The notes beneath the pieces were generated by a model. The model had not been told where the DNA came from. It did not search any database and saw only the letters and a list, made by a program, of their open reading frames with translations. Position numbers and translations under genes: made by a program. Of a DNA stretch of 64,000 nt, positions 1-10,766 are shown in pieces; within the stretch, counting starts at the first letter, position 1, and each line of letters opens with the position of its first letter. Source of the stretch: Diaporthe sp. PMI_573 (lineage: Eukaryota; Ascomycota; Sordariomycetes; Diaporthales; Diaporthaceae); assembly GCA_021399435.1 (NCBI GenBank), contig JAJTUP010000107.1, positions 1 through 64,000 on the forward strand. The letters run 5' to 3'.

Positions 1-461
1 AGAGGAGGCGGACCGCGGCGGACCGAGCAAACGACGATGTGGCAACTGCGGCGAGACTGGGCATTATGCAACAACTTGTCAGAAAGATGTAGAAGGGTCT
101 AGTCAGTCAGATTCTGAGTGTATAATAGTACATTTTTAAGCGGTCTGCAGCGGACCGCCCAATTACTTGGTCTGGATGGTGTAGATTGAGGGTTAATTCT
201 GCACGGCTCAAATGCTCCATTTTGGTGGGGAAGCCGATTTTCCCACCAAAAGTCGGCCACTTTAGACTGGCACTGCAGCCACACTAACCTCTCTCAATTG
301 ACTAAGTCGATTGAAATTGAGCAATTGAGACTAGTTGGCACCAATTGGTGCCAACTTTTATTGATTCTATTGCACTGGGTGGGTGCTGGGTTGACTAAAG
401 TTGGTGGAGTTAGCAAAAGTGACCGGGCATCTGTCCTGACCGGCTGACTGTCCAACCACGT
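1..461 (+). mobile_element. Fot/pogo-type DNA transposon, 3' end only
   Basis: This is the right-hand end of a Tc1/mariner-superfamily (Fot/pogo) element cut by the window edge. It ends in the same terminal inverted repeat as the complete copy at 26176-29160: the last bases read as the reverse complement of ACGTGGTTGGACAGTCAG, followed by the TA target at 462-463. The body matches the other copy over the zinc-knuckle coding region, the subterminal TTGGCACCAATTGGTGCCAA palindrome region and the end, with scattered substitutions. The rest of the element lies outside the window. Confidence 0.85.
2..139 (+). CDS. C-terminal zinc-knuckle tail of a Fot/pogo transposase (partial)
   Basis: This open frame enters from the window edge and stops at TAA 137-139. 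It encodes a CCHC zinc knuckle (CGNCGETGHYATTC) preceded by a basic PSKRR and followed by an acidic tail ending ECIIVHF. Such knuckles are known at the C terminus of some fungal Fot transposases and probably bind nucleic acid. The equivalent tail in the other copy (26487-26669, minus strand) differs at a few residues. Whether this copy was autonomous cannot be judged because the DDE domain is not in the window. Confidence 0.75.
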   Translation, partial: EEADRGGPSKRRCGNCGETGHYATTCQKDVEGSSQSDSECIIVHF

Positions 462-463
462 TA

Positions 464-1365
464 GCTGTTGAAATCGATGTGGAAGTTACAAGCAGAATTG
501 AGGGTAAAAGGAGGTGGCGGCCAGGGAAATTAGGTGATCTGCCTTACGTACAAGCCACACATAGCCTTAGTTACGGGGTCGCTGTTAGGATTTATACCAG
601 TCCGCAGTTACAGTCACTAACAGTGGCTAGTAGACCCACTTTATATCAACGAAATCAACGAGATCCACCAATTTCAAGGTAATATTGAGTTGGGTAGCTT
701 ACTAATAAAGTCCTCCATTGAGTTGGTTGAGTTGGCCGTTGATCAACTCGTTGATCAACTCGTTGATTACGTTGAGTTGTTTGGGTCTCTGTTGTGGTTT
801 GTGTGTTGTCGTTGGCTGAGGTGTCACTCTGCCATCCCTTTTCGTCGGACGGGGACTCGTGACCATCATCAGTTCCGTCGCCGACCGTTCGGGTTGATCC
901 CGAAGGAGCAATATGATGGATCTTGGATATTACTTGCAAGGGCCAGCGAATTCTCAGTGATGTCTTGAGGAGCCCCGTTTCGGCTTTGCAACCAGGTGGC
1001 TCGTGCACCGGCTGGGGAGGGTTTCCACCTCAACTTCGTTGAAAATCCCCCGATTGCAGTCCGGCAAACTTCAGACTTTGGTTATTACTCAGCACCTTGA
1101 AAGTTGCCAAGTCCAACTTCGTTCCTCAAGGCTCTTTTGGGCAAACCGCTTGCGGTTTGCGTCACCTGTGCCGTGTCGTCTTCCTGTGGTTATCACGTGA
1201 ACTTGCACCTCCGGGTTGCACCTAAGCACCATCTGGCATCTGCCGGGCCTCTGAGGCTTGCTACTGGCGGTGCACAGACCAGCCCTAGCCACCTTGCCGC
1301 CCCGCAAAGAGAAGCCGTCATCGGGAGGAATCAGTTGCAACATGGATGATGAGACTTACGCAAAT
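464..1365. other. About 900 bp without a recognisable gene
   Basis: Only short overlapping frames are present, on both strands, and none matches a family I know. Positions about 738-780 hold a short tandem repeat of GTTGATCAACTC, which is itself self-complementary. It separates the Fot end from the hAT element that starts at 1366. Confidence 0.5.
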
Positions 1366-3848
1366 TAGGGATGCCTCGAGGTAAATTACCAGGAGGTAAA
1401 TTACCAAAACCCCTAGGTAAATGACGGTCATAAACCCGAGGTTTATGACGCGTCATTTATCACGTGCTTCCAAGTACTATTTGGTGACTACGAAACGGCG
1501 TCGGTGGAATGATATACGCACATACAGTCTGGTGTCATTGGTATTCGTCGGGGATGAGGTACCGATCACACCAAAATTGGCTGTGCGGGTACAAGAGGTC
1601 CATACCCCCGTGCAACGGCTCCGTGCTCGTTTCTTCGCCAAAACTCCCAGACTTGCTACTTCAATACGATAATATTATATATCTCGAAAGCCAACCTATT
1701 TACATTTCAACGTGAATAAACAGACTCTGTCTCTGCGTCCGTGCCTGCATCTACAAAAATGCAGTCCTGGAAGTCGTCCTCGAGCTCTAAGAGCAACTTC
1801 ACGTCAGCCGTCTCCCAGGATTGGCCGCTCGGCATTCTCCAAGGTGTCTCTTGGGCCGTCTCAAGTCTTCTTAACACCCGACTATTCATATATATGAATG
1901 TCAATTTATTGGTGCTAGTGACAGTAAGACGATTGCGAATCTTGTTGTGGAGGAAATTGATCGTGGAAAAAGATCTCTCAGAAGGTACGGAATTAGCCAA
2001 AGCGCCCAGGACTCGTTTGGCCAATGCAGCGAGTGATACATTCATAGAATGAAGATACCGCCAACTGTCAAGGACGTGTTGGTGGTGTGGAGTGCCCTCG
2101 GATGCTGCTCTGTATATGCGACTTCCTGGGCCAAAGAGGTTGCCCTCCCGAACCCTAAATTGACAAAACTCCCGGAAGATATTGCCGTATTCCTCGGCGT
2201 TGGTGTTGTCCTCAAGAAAGTTGTGTGCTCTTCTGACAATGTCTGTGGTCAACAAATGGTGCTTCGGGTCGGTAGTGGCAGGGTCCAAAGCAAAGGCCAT
2301 GTAGTGTATGTCGTCCGTTTGCGCGTCAAACCGTTGCTTTCGTAACGCTTTCAGTTCTTGGTAGTTTATTAGTGGGTCTTGACCAGCCTTTTCCAATGCG
2401 TCCCATGAAGCCTGAATGGATAGCCAACGTGGAATAACCTCGCCAAGACCCGCGCGGTCGCGTTCTGAGTTGGCTTTGGCATGGCCAATCGGCTGAAGAA
2501 CTTTGAATAACATTTCCAGATTGCAAAATTCGAGATCATTGATATATGATATCACCTGATGTAGACTTGACTGCGTCACTTGTTCCTCCTCTTTGACAAT
2601 TACCTGCTTCATTCCGTTGAGAATAACTGGATCGCGTGCGAAAGCTCGAAGGGCGTCTTTGTTGTCAAACACAGACTTAACAGCAGCAAGTTGTGTTCCC
2701 CAGCGTGTGATTGCAGCAGTAATGAACGCCTTGCGCTGCCCGTAGCATTCCTGCTGATGAATGCGAAGCCTTGACAACTGCAATTTGGCTTTCTTAAAGA
2801 AGGCAATGAGAAAAGTAGCCTTCCCAAGAATTGGCATCCAATTGAAGTCTGTGAGAATCGCACAAGATATAAAGGCAGTGGCTGAACTCTGGCAGCGCCT
2901 TCATTTCTCGATGAAGCTTTCTCATTGTGCTACATGTATCTGTACAGATAGCATTCAGCCGCGAGAAATCGTGTCCGAATATTTCAAGAAGAGATGGCTT
3001 GATAAGGCTCAAGGTCGTCAATGCCGTGTGATCATGATCTTTGGTATCGATTGTCGTCCAGTAAAATGCAACTGAACTAGGAATCTCAATGGATATATTG
3101 ATAATTCGGTTGCTTGAGATATCATCGGAGGCATCGAATATGACGTTGAGATGCGGGGCCTCGTCCAGAAGAGCCTTGACACGTTGCTGATGGTCCAGGT
3201 AGACAGGGTGGAGGAATGAGGCAATTCGATTGCGATCTGGAGGTTTATATGCCGAATTTAGCATTTGGAATAGTTTCAGTGTCTCAGGCTCTTCATAGAG
3301 GGAATAGGGTTTGCCGGAGGTAAAGACTGCGACGGCGGCTTGACGGTCCAATGCATCCTTAGATGCTTTGCTAACACTATCCAACTTAGTGTTGATGAGC
3401 GGTTGTCGGCTGGGAATGACTTCATGAAGCTGTCGATATGCGGTGCATTGCGTGTGAAGGTGTCGAAGTTGTTTGGAGGTGTGCTTCGCCATAGTCTTTG
3501 AGCAGAGCTTGCAGACTACACGGTTCAGAGTAAAGCCCTCTTCCGAAGCCGGCCGGAAATATTCGTCAATGCCATGAAGTTTAGGACGACCTCCCCGATT
3601 GGTCATATTGACTCAGTAATGACCATAAATAGTTGTTGTCGGTGAAGAAATCTCAACAGCAACATCGGGGGGTGATAAAGCCTCCTCAGGGGTCGCAACA
3701 ACTCATGGTCGTCCCCCACCCCAACCCCTTTTGGGATACTCACTAAACCCAGTTAGGAAGGAGGTTTATGACGGTAAATTACTTGTCAGTTGGGGTTTAT
3801 GACGTCAATTGGTAACTCGGGGTTTATGACATAAAAAACGCATCCCTA
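1366..3848 (-). mobile_element. hAT transposon with GGTAAATTACC / GGTTTATGAC subterminal repeats
   Basis: The ends are inverted: TAGGGATGC at 1366 and its complement GCATCCCTA ending at 3848. Both ends carry arrays of GGTAAATTACC and GTCATAAACC/GGTTTATGAC motifs (about 1380-1460 and 3760-3840), the subterminal binding-site pattern of hAT elements. The flanking 8-mers (ACGCAAAT left, CTTTGGGT right) do not match, so one flank has been rearranged or the copy is old. The transposase inside is broken. The same motif and a similar terminus recur at 29163-29203. Confidence 0.75.
1707..3606 (-). pseudogene. hAT transposase with N-terminal BED-like finger, frameshifted
   Basis: Two long frames overlap out of phase. 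The first (3606 down to 2794, 270 codons) starts MTNRGGRPKLHGIDEYF and has a BED-type finger (CKLCSKTMAKHTS..HLHTQC) followed by the first part of the RNase-H-like catalytic core. The second (2837 down to 1707, 376 codons) carries the later core (ITRWGTQ) and the C-terminal dimerisation domain (VPSERSFSTINFLHNKIRNR). The break falls just after CDSHRLQL, where intact relatives have a further ten or so residues, so a small deletion plus frameshift is likely. It cannot make a full transposase as it stands. Confidence 0.8.
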
Positions 3849-4975
3849 CTTTGGGTAAGAGGCGATCCCGGAAAAGGGAAGACGATGCTGCTTTGTGGTA
3901 TTATCAACGAGTTGGAGAAGCTGCCGGCCACAAATACAACCTACTTCTTTTATCAGGCCACGGATACACAGATCAACACTGCCACGGCGGTATTACGTGG
4001 TCTGGTCTACCTGCTCATCGAGCAGCAGCCATCCCTCATACGCCACATCCAGAACAAGTACGACCAAGCCCGGAAACAGCTCTTTGAGGATGCAAATGCT
4101 TGGGTTGCTCTATCCACTATCTTCAACAATATTCTCCAGGATATAGGTCTAAGCACGACATACTTGGCCGTTGATGCGCTTGACGAATGTGATACGGGCC
4201 TGGACGACCTTGTGCGTCTTATTATCCAGACATCGACGGCTAATTCCCGAGTCAAGTGGGTTGTGTCTAGTCGCAACTGGCCAGATATCGAAAAGGCCTT
4301 AGCAAAGCGCAGAACTTTGGTCTCTCCCTTGAATTAAATCAAGAGTCTGTTTCCACAGCCGTGGCTACTTATATCGAATTCAAGATCAATGGCTTGGCAG
4401 AGGAAAATGGCTACGAGAGCAGCAAGCGAGATATGGTTAAGCGCTACTTCATGCAGAACGCCGGCGACACATTCCTCTGGGTGGCACTGGTCTGCAAAGA
4501 GCTCGCTAACCTGTCAGAATGGGATGTTGATGAAGAGAGCCTGTCCATATTCCCCCCTGGATTGGATGGCCTCTATAAGAGAATGTTGGACCAGATCAAT
4601 GTCTCAAGGCGTGCTAAGCTATTCAAATCGATTCTCGCGACTCTTTCTATCGCATACCGACCGATCACCCTGGACGAACTGCCTTCTTTGGTTGAGATTC
4701 CTCAAGGGGCTGTTGGCAAGGATAAGGCTCTGAAAGAGATTATAGGGAACTGCGGCTCATTCCTATCACTACGCGATCAAACAATCTACTTCACCCACCA
4801 ATCTGCAAAGGATTTCCTTACTAAGGAAGAGCCACAGGCTATCTTTCCTAACGGGGAAGAAGTTGAACACCAGGCTATCCTAATAAGGTCCATCTCAGCC
4901 ATGTCAAAGATCCTCCATAAAGACATATACGGCTTGCAATATCCTGGTATCTCGATCGAAGAAGGCGTAGTTGCC
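3849..4975 (+). pseudogene. NACHT-domain NOD-like receptor (NLR) fragment
   Basis: Coding sequence resumes at the first base after the hAT end: LWVRGDPGKGKTML (3849-3890), a Walker A P-loop typical of fungal NACHT proteins. Then come the Walker B-like region (YLAVDALDECD, about 4159-4191) and the sensor (VKWVVSSRNWPDIEKAL). A frameshift near 4310-4325 moves the frame from a stop at 4335-4337 to a frame continuing QESVSTAVATYIEFKI and on to FTHQSAKDFL and YGLQYPGISIEE, the winged-helix-like end of the family. The sequence then leaves the family. The effector domain upstream and any repeat domain downstream are missing. NLRs of this kind act in allorecognition and heterokaryon incompatibility, but this copy is dead. 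Confidence 0.85.
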
Positions 4976-5377
4976 GGACACCGGGCAGTCGAAACTTATC
5001 CTGTTGCTAGAAATGGATCAGGGCGGCTAAGAAAGAGGCGAGCATTTATAAAATCGGCCCGCAGAGCCAGCTATGGAGAAGAAGTGGATGCCATCTCTGC
5101 AAACCCATATGAAGGCCTCTTCCAGGTGGACTTGGAGTTGGACCAGAACAGGGCGATGGTTACGGATCTGACACGGGGTTCCAAGAACAAGGAGACTTGG
5201 GTGGAGAACCTCAACTGTATTGTTTGTGGTGCTCATTTATCTTAGAGCGTATGGCTTCTCTCCAGACCGTGCATCCCGAATCCTTGATTTACGCTCCGGT
5301 GATGAGATGTAGTCGGGAAAACACACTGCTCACGCCGGAAATTGGGAGCCTGCTCGAATCCTCAAGGCTTCAATCCG
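4976..5377 (+). other. Unassigned segment downstream of the NACHT fragment
   Basis: The open frame of the NACHT fragment runs on to a stop at 5243-5245, but residues after GISIEE look unlike the family and are probably read-through into unrelated sequence. I see nothing recognisable between here and the pogo remnant. Confidence 0.4.
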
Positions 5378-5761
5378 CTAATTCTTCCTCAATCGAAGCT
5401 CCGGGTGACGAGAGAGGAAGCCTCTGAGCCAAGTCCTTCCGAGGGGAGGGTGGTCTTCATTTGGGAAGGCCAGGAGAGCCGCGAGACCCTGCAAATCGTA
5501 TCGCGTCAGGGCGAGCCCCAATTGACTCTGATTTATTATATATAGAGCTAATTGGGCCTCCTGATAGTCGGAAAGACGTCTCTGAGGGAGGGCAGCATCG
5601 CGATGGCCTATACCACCATTGAGGCGATCGCGAAGTGTAGTTCGAGGAATATGCCAGATTTTCGAGGCCCGCTTAATAGACATGCCATCCTTGACTGCAA
5701 TAATGGTGTTGTAAAGTTCCGCTTCTGAATATAGCTTCATAATAGTCCAATTGAATTGCAT
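5378..5761 (-). pseudogene. pogo-family transposase, N-terminal fragment
   Basis: This 127-codon frame encodes only the DNA-binding part of a pogo-type transposase. It has a psq-like helix-turn-helix (IKRASKIWHIPRTTLRDRL) and the start of the CENP-B-type helix-turn-helix (LGRTWLRGFLSRHPELRLRK). The DDE catalytic domain is absent. It is a diverged relative of the fragment at 30089-30721, with the same MK-YSE-EL start and about half its residues in common, and is distinct from the zinc-knuckle Fot at 26-29 kb. Confidence 0.75.
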
Positions 5762-5974
5762 ACAAGGTTTGGTGACCAGAAAAAATCCCTTGTTGTGATA
5801 TTCAAGTTTTTCTAAGGGTGGGTACGGACGCGTTCATGCGCGTACGCGGGTGTGGGGGTGTCGGAATCAGGGGTGGGGCGGTGGGGCGGAATCCGGGGCC
5901 ATGATGTTAGTGTTGATGAATATCCTCCTTCTCAAGAGGAATACCCGCCTCCACTTTATCAGCTATTCGGCTGG

Positions 5975-6640
5975 CACAAATCAAGCCAAATTAGGTCTGG
6001 ATGGGGTACCGGCACTTGATCGTGAGCACTCTCCTCGTGGTGTTTCCTTTCGAAGCATACGGGGGGCTTCCTTGCTCGTTATTGCAAGAAGCTCAAGTGC
6101 CGCCATCGTGATTTTAGTGGGTAGTTTTCCAAGCAACTTCTGCCCGTTGAACTTCTCAAGGGCTGATGTCTTCTGAATTCCTTCCTCTCGATGAAAGTCA
6201 CGGTATGTATCGTCAATTAGCTTGTGAATAGCTTCAACGAGGTATTGGAGGTTCCCCATGTCGTTGTTCAAACACACCTTGACTTTCCGATGCATAGCCT
6301 CTGTGGAGGACCTTGTACGTAAGCCGAAGTTGAGGACTTTGCAAGTCTCGTGGGCAGCCTATTTGGCAACGATTTTTTCCTCCTCGTCAACATACTAGGT
6401 CTTGAGATAGTCGACAATCGCCGTCTGGTCTGAGAACTTCTCTTGCAATAGTTGCCAGGCCGCATCGTAGGTCTCACGATCTGTGGAGTACTCCATGAAG
6501 TTGAGGAGGTCGAAGAGGGCTGGCCGAGTGTAGGGACGTCGGTAGGCACTTTTGAAGGCATCGTGGCCTTGTTTCTAGCTTGCGCATTGACGGAGCGGAG
6601 ATCTTTGTCGTGACTCTCGGGATCGTCGTCGTCAGCGCTT
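5975..6640 (-). pseudogene. MULE (Mutator/Hop-like) transposase remnant with in-frame stops
   Basis: One minus-strand frame reads as a single protein interrupted by stops: MEYSTDRETYDAAWQLLQ, then IVDYLKT-stop-YVDEEEKIVAK-stop-AAHETCKVLNFGLRTRSSTE, then AMHRKVKVCLNNDMGNLQYL. The pattern TRSSTEAMHRKVK resembles the conserved TSRVEGAHR-VKxYL stretch of fungal Hop/MULE transposases. The stops fall where relatives have Q or W, as expected from C-to-T or G-to-A changes. Catalytic N-terminal parts and terminal repeats were not found. Assignment to MULE is by resemblance and moderately sure. Confidence 0.6.
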
Positions 6641-6755
6641 CTCGTGGTGTTCTCGGCAGGGTTGAAATTAGTTTCGTTAGTATAGTATTTTCTTAATACT
6701 ATGTGAAATTAGAATGAAGGACCCCAGTGTAGGACGGCGTGGTTGCCTTATCACT

Positions 6756-6969
6756 TGTGGCGGTTGTCACCACTAGACGGGCTGACACCACCACAGGGTG
6801 CTGGCAGGGGGGCTGGCCCCTGCGACAGGCACGGACCACGGTTATTAAACTTCTCCAACGCGTCGCACATCGCGAGTTTCTTTTCTTTCTTCTCCTTTCC
6901 TCAAGCTTAGAATCTTCGTACGTAGTGCCAATACAACAGCTTCCATGCTGGACATTGCTGGCCGTTACA
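6756..6969 (-). repeat. Solo LTR, family TGTAACGGCC...CGCCACA, 214 bp
   Basis: Read on the minus strand it starts TGTAACGGCCAGCA and ends GACAACCGCCACA, with TG..CA ends. It is bracketed by a perfect 5-bp target duplication, TCACT at 6751-6755 and 6970-6974. It is near-identical to the copy at 32003-32217, which has its own different duplication. No internal retroelement sequence is attached, so it is the product of LTR-LTR recombination. A truncated relative lies at 9058-9195. Confidence 0.93.
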
Positions 6970-7268
6970 TCACTAAGGCGAGCTAAATTGCATTGAGCTG
7001 TTTACGTGCTTCTGCTGAAGTTTTCACTATATAAACGTTTCTTAAAAGTATAAAAGCGGAGATTTCTATTAATAATTAGGTGCCATGACTTCAAGGTCCC
7101 AGGGAGGGTCTAGTGGGTGTAAGTATATACCACTGAGGAATGCAATTCCTTATTTTAGAATCACTAAACATAGTAGAATATACAAGTATATATTTAATCT
7201 CAAATAGAATCAGCGCATCAGTTACTTTACCTTGGTATAGTTAACCTCATTTTCAAATACTACAAGGA

Positions 7269-8027
7269 GTGAAAGGGTGCGTTGCAGGCCCTTTCACCAG
7301 AGAGTACTATTCGGAAATGGCTAAGCTCCACAAGACTTTGGACCTCACGGATTGCGCAAAGGACGGCAGATCGAAGGTTGCATATCTCAGAGCACTAGTT
7401 CAGAAGGCCGTGCATCGCACTTCAGGCAAGTTTAAAACACCTCTCAAGACGCCGAAGTCATTCCCTGCTTCAACCAAGATTGCAAGGGGACATGAATCCG
7501 TTGAGGACGTAAATGTGGAATATCAACAAAATAAATTTAAACCCACTCAGCCCCGCGAAGTGGAAACTTCGAACGAACAGCAACCTGAAAAAGGAGATTC
7601 ACCCTTAAGATTTGATGAGACCGACTTTAATATTGATGTTTTTCAGTTAGTAGATGAAGGCAAATGGATGATCCAATCAAGCCCCCAGTTGCGGGATACG
7701 ACCAAAAATTTCGGCGTTAGTGGGAGGCAAAACTATGATCCTGACCTAAACCCCCGAGTCACGCAAGACTCGCTCAACCCAGAAGCAGCCAAAATCTACT
7801 TTCCAGGTGGCTTTCCTGAGGATTACAACCCCCCAGGAGAGCCAATAACACAAATGGTCTGGCCTGTTAAGGATACGCCCAATTGTTGGATGCAGCCTTG
7901 TCTCCAGAAAGCTTGCACCTTCTGGTTGAGCCCGGACTGTATGTATGACTCGTTTTCAAGGAATGTTCTCGATGTTGTACCTTGCTGGCCGCCGAGTCCA
8001 GAACAGAAATGTACAGCGCAGGTCTAA
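7269..8027 (+). CDS. Unrecognised 252-residue ORF
   Basis: This is a continuous frame with an ATG at 7269 and stop at 8025-8027. I do not recognise a family. The N-terminal third is basic (several K/R-rich stretches such as KFKTPLKTPKS), the middle is hydrophilic, and the C terminus is rich in Cys, Trp and Pro. No membrane segment or signal peptide is evident. An A/T-homopolymer tract follows at 8092-8131. It sits between a solo LTR and another orphan ORF, so it may be part of a retroelement or a lineage-specific gene. Its length makes chance possible but not likely. Confidence 0.4.
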   Translation: MKGCVAGPFTREYYSEMAKLHKTLDLTDCAKDGRSKVAYLRALVQKAVHRTSGKFKTPLKTPKSFPASTKIARGHESVEDVNVEYQQNKFKPTQPREVETSNEQQPEKGDSPLRFDETDFNIDVFQLVDEGKWMIQSSPQLRDTTKNFGVSGRQNYDPDLNPRVTQDSLNPEAAKIYFPGGFPEDYNPPGEPITQMVWPVKDTPNCWMQPCLQKACTFWLSPDCMYDSFSRNVLDVVPCWPPSPEQKCTAQV

Positions 8028-8746
8028 TAGTTACGTGTTAGCACTGGTTAACTGCCCCTTCGTTTACAATGTATTTTGTTATCTACCATCATAAAAAAAA
8101 GAATTCATATTTTTTTTTAAAAAAAAAAAAACCGAAGTGTTGCGACCCACGGTCCGCCCATTAACTATATGTTATCATGTAGTATCTCAAAATCCAGGAT
8201 CCTCTCACCGGGAGGCCTCAGAAGAGTCATGACTACAGGGGCGGCTGATGATCGCGGAGCAAAATCTACCTGTTTTAAGAAGAGAATATATGTAGTCCGA
8301 GAAGGTATTGAGCAAAATTAGGCTAAGTTCGTGATGACTGTGGTAGTATGCCTTACTTCATTTGAACAGTGGGCTCATACTTCAGGCAGCAATCGGAGGC
8401 CGCCCGCGTTCTAGTTTTTATAACATCATAGTAGAAAATATAAGTATAACCTACCTTGCCGAACGAATACTTAAGGCACTAATCCCTCACAGCAGAACAC
8501 CTATTTTGCCTGTTCCCTAGAGTTTCTTTTTACAAACAACAAAGATATAACGCACGTCACTTATACTTATTATTCATTTTCTTCCTTCAGCAGATCAATC
8601 CAAGACCATATATAATGATCCTAGCGAGGCATACTACACTCCTGGGAAGTCGGGATGGCAAAAGCGACGGTGATATGTTTTGCCAAAGCTTCTACGACCT
8701 CAAATCGACGACGAGGAATTATATCGACATACTATACATCGCAACC
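8028..8746. other. AT-rich intergenic stretch with homopolymer runs
   Basis: No gene is seen. Positions 8092-8131 carry adjoining A, T and A runs, which could be an old poly(A) tail of a retroposon or simple slippage. No target duplication was found around it. Confidence 0.4.
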
Positions 8747-9130
8747 ATGAGCCGACAGACTCTACCGAAGCTGGACTCATACTGTGGTATTCTAGTGGCG
8801 CTACGGTTCCTGGGCGCCAACGGACAAACAGACCCTGTTGATCTCCTTATAGAATTTCTTCGCGACAAAAACAAGTCGGTATTCATCAACCACGATAAAC
8901 TGAGGCGTGAGGCAGCTAAACACCGCTGGACGCTCCACGACCTCAGACGCATCGCGGCGGACTGGTTCCAAGGGAAGGATGAGGACAAACTATTACGTTT
9001 GGCAAAGGCCGTACGGCAGAAGCATGCTAGATACGCAGTTGCAACGCCTCCTCACAGAGAAGAAGGAAGGAAAGAAACTCGCGATGTGCGACGCGTGGAG
9101 AAGTTTAATAACCGTGGTCCGTGCCTGTGA
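8747..9130 (+). CDS. Unrecognised small ORF ending in an LTR fragment
   Basis: From the ATG at 8747 (MSRQTLPKLDSYCGILVALR) the frame encodes about 100 residues with a mixed helical pattern and several basic clusters (HDKLRREAAKHRWTLHDLRR). It then runs into the LTR-related repeat from about 9058, so its last 25 codons are repeat-derived. An upstream in-frame ATG at 8615 exists, but the sequence before 8747 looks less protein-like. No family recognised. It could be a gene truncated by the insertion. Confidence 0.35.
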   Translation: MSRQTLPKLDSYCGILVALRFLGANGQTDPVDLLIEFLRDKNKSVFINHDKLRREAAKHRWTLHDLRRIAADWFQGKDEDKLLRLAKAVRQKHARYAVATPPHREEGRKETRDVRRVEKFNNRGPCL

Positions 9131-9195
9131 CAGGGACCAGCCCCTGCTAGCACCTTGTGGTGGTGTCAGCCCGTCTAGTGGTGACAACCGCCACA
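9058..9195 (+). repeat. Truncated LTR related to the solo LTRs at 6.8 and 32.0 kb
   Basis: It matches the 3' half of the TGTAACGGCC...CGCCACA LTR, from the AAGAAACTCGCGATGTGCGA block through GGTGACAACCGCCACA. It lacks the 5' half and any visible target duplication. It differs from the other two at several positions, including a missing T in ACGCGT(T)GGAGAAG. Confidence 0.85.
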
Positions 9196-10221
9196 ACGGG
9201 TAGGTCGAAACCCACAAATCGCTTTTAGAAATCATGGACCTATTTCAGGCTTCCTTCTTCCTTCTTCTCGTTTTCTACTCTCTTTTATAAAAAATTGCGG
9301 GAGGGAAGTTGACAGTGGGCTTTATGGTAATTTTGGCACTGTACTAAGATTCTGGACTATGATTACAAAAGTTGTTGGGTGTACCTTTTTGTATTTAATT
9401 GCGTACTTTCAAAGTCTAGGACAGTTCTATGTATATGTACTCTATCTGGTTTTCAATTTAGGCTCGAATTTAATGGTTATATTCACAGAAGAAAGAAGAG
9501 CGATTACGTTTGCAAACATAAGAATTGACATTCCGTATTATAGAAACAGAAAAGAAAAGAGGCACGTACTTGTTATTCACGCCATTCCTGTATTTGATCT
9601 ACCGATAGGTGGTCTGGACCTTTGAATGGTATACCGCCATGCACGACGAAGAGCCGGCTGGATTGACCTTGGACTGTTGATGCTATGGGAATCATTTCGA
9701 ACATATCGACGAATGAATTGTAGGTTTCCAAATTTAGTCGCTTTCGAACTTCTCGCCGAAAACATTACTATGACCCGGGATACGTCACCATTCCCTGGAG
9801 CGCACATGGACGGGGACGACTCACCATGAAATTTAATCCTCTCTACGTGGTTCTTGAAGTGGTCCAGATGCTCGAACTTCAACGGACCCCCAGAATGCCG
9901 GGGATGGGAAGAAATTGGAATAAGAACTTGACTTGATGCTTGACTTGTCGTCTGCGTGCCGTCTCTTCGCCGGAGGATAGCTTTGCGAAACCTCGTCGGC
10001 GCGCCGCTTTCGATTCTGTTGCGCCATGAGCGGCCACCACGAATGGTGATCAAGGGGGAAGCCGGGGATATTGAGGTCGGGTCAACGGCCACGCTGAGTT
10101 GGCACTGCACGGAATCGTGGGGGTGTGTGCGCGAAATGGAATGATTGGCTGGGTGATGTTGTGAGCACGTCTGCGTCTGTGTGCCGAGATTGATGATGAG
10201 AAAGAACTAGTAATCAAAGAT
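9196..10221. other. About 1 kb with only doubtful coding sequence
   Basis: A short minus-strand frame at 9833-10027 begins MAQQNRKRRADEVSQSYPPAKRR and continues to NFFPSPAFWGS. This resembles the start of a common fungal hypothetical protein (basic N terminus, then F-PP-FWD), but the family pattern breaks at once, so at best it is a degraded first exon. Nothing else was recognised. Confidence 0.35.
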
Positions 10222-10560
10222 ATGAAAGAAGTCCTCAAAAAGACCATCGAGTTGGAAAAAGCCCTACACGAGTTGAAAACGCCATCCTCGGAGGAACAAA
10301 AGGTCTTGGGATCTGAACACTCAGCGAAAGCTAGGAAGAGGCTGGATGACTTGTCAAAAGAGTCCCAAAAACACGCGAAGCAGAGGAGGCAGAATATGGA
10401 GGTCCTGAAGAGGAATTTGGAGAGGGTCGGCGACGGTAAAAATAAGGACGTAGAAAAAGCAAAGCAAGTGCTTGTGGAGGCAGAGAATGAACTGGCCGCA
10501 CTTGAAAAGAGGATAGCAGGGATTAAATCTGAAGTGGAGGGACAGGTAATCCCGGAATAG
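10222..10560 (+). CDS. Coiled-coil ORF, probable 3' part of a gene
   Basis: The 112 codons from the ATG at 10222 are almost entirely charged and helical (for example LEKALHELK, KRNLERVGDGKNKDVEKAKQ, LAALEKRIAGIKSEVEG), a clear coiled coil. The same frame is open upstream of the ATG (AEIDDEKELVIKDMKEVL), so the true start probably lies in an earlier exon. No enzymatic domain is seen. Family unknown; the domain architecture suggests a structural or scaffold-like role but gives no specific function. Confidence 0.45.
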   Translation: MKEVLKKTIELEKALHELKTPSSEEQKVLGSEHSAKARKRLDDLSKESQKHAKQRRQNMEVLKRNLERVGDGKNKDVEKAKQVLVEAENELAALEKRIAGIKSEVEGQVIPE

Positions 10561-10766
10561 ATCAGGAGGCAGGACGGCGAGAGACAAATGGGCAGGGGCG
10601 AATTAGGCCAGAGGGCGAATTGGGCCAGAGGGCCAGAGGACAATGAAAGCTGTAATTAACAAACTTTGGGTAGGATACAATCAAGTACTTTCAAGGTACC
10701 TCTTGTTCATCTCTGACGCAATTCCTAGCACGCATTAAAAGTTTAATGCATACAGTACTTACACAT

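Noticed and set aside
735..780. GTTGATCAACTC repeats as a binding-site array
   Set aside because: Only about three units with no element end or gene start attached; low-complexity expansion is enough.
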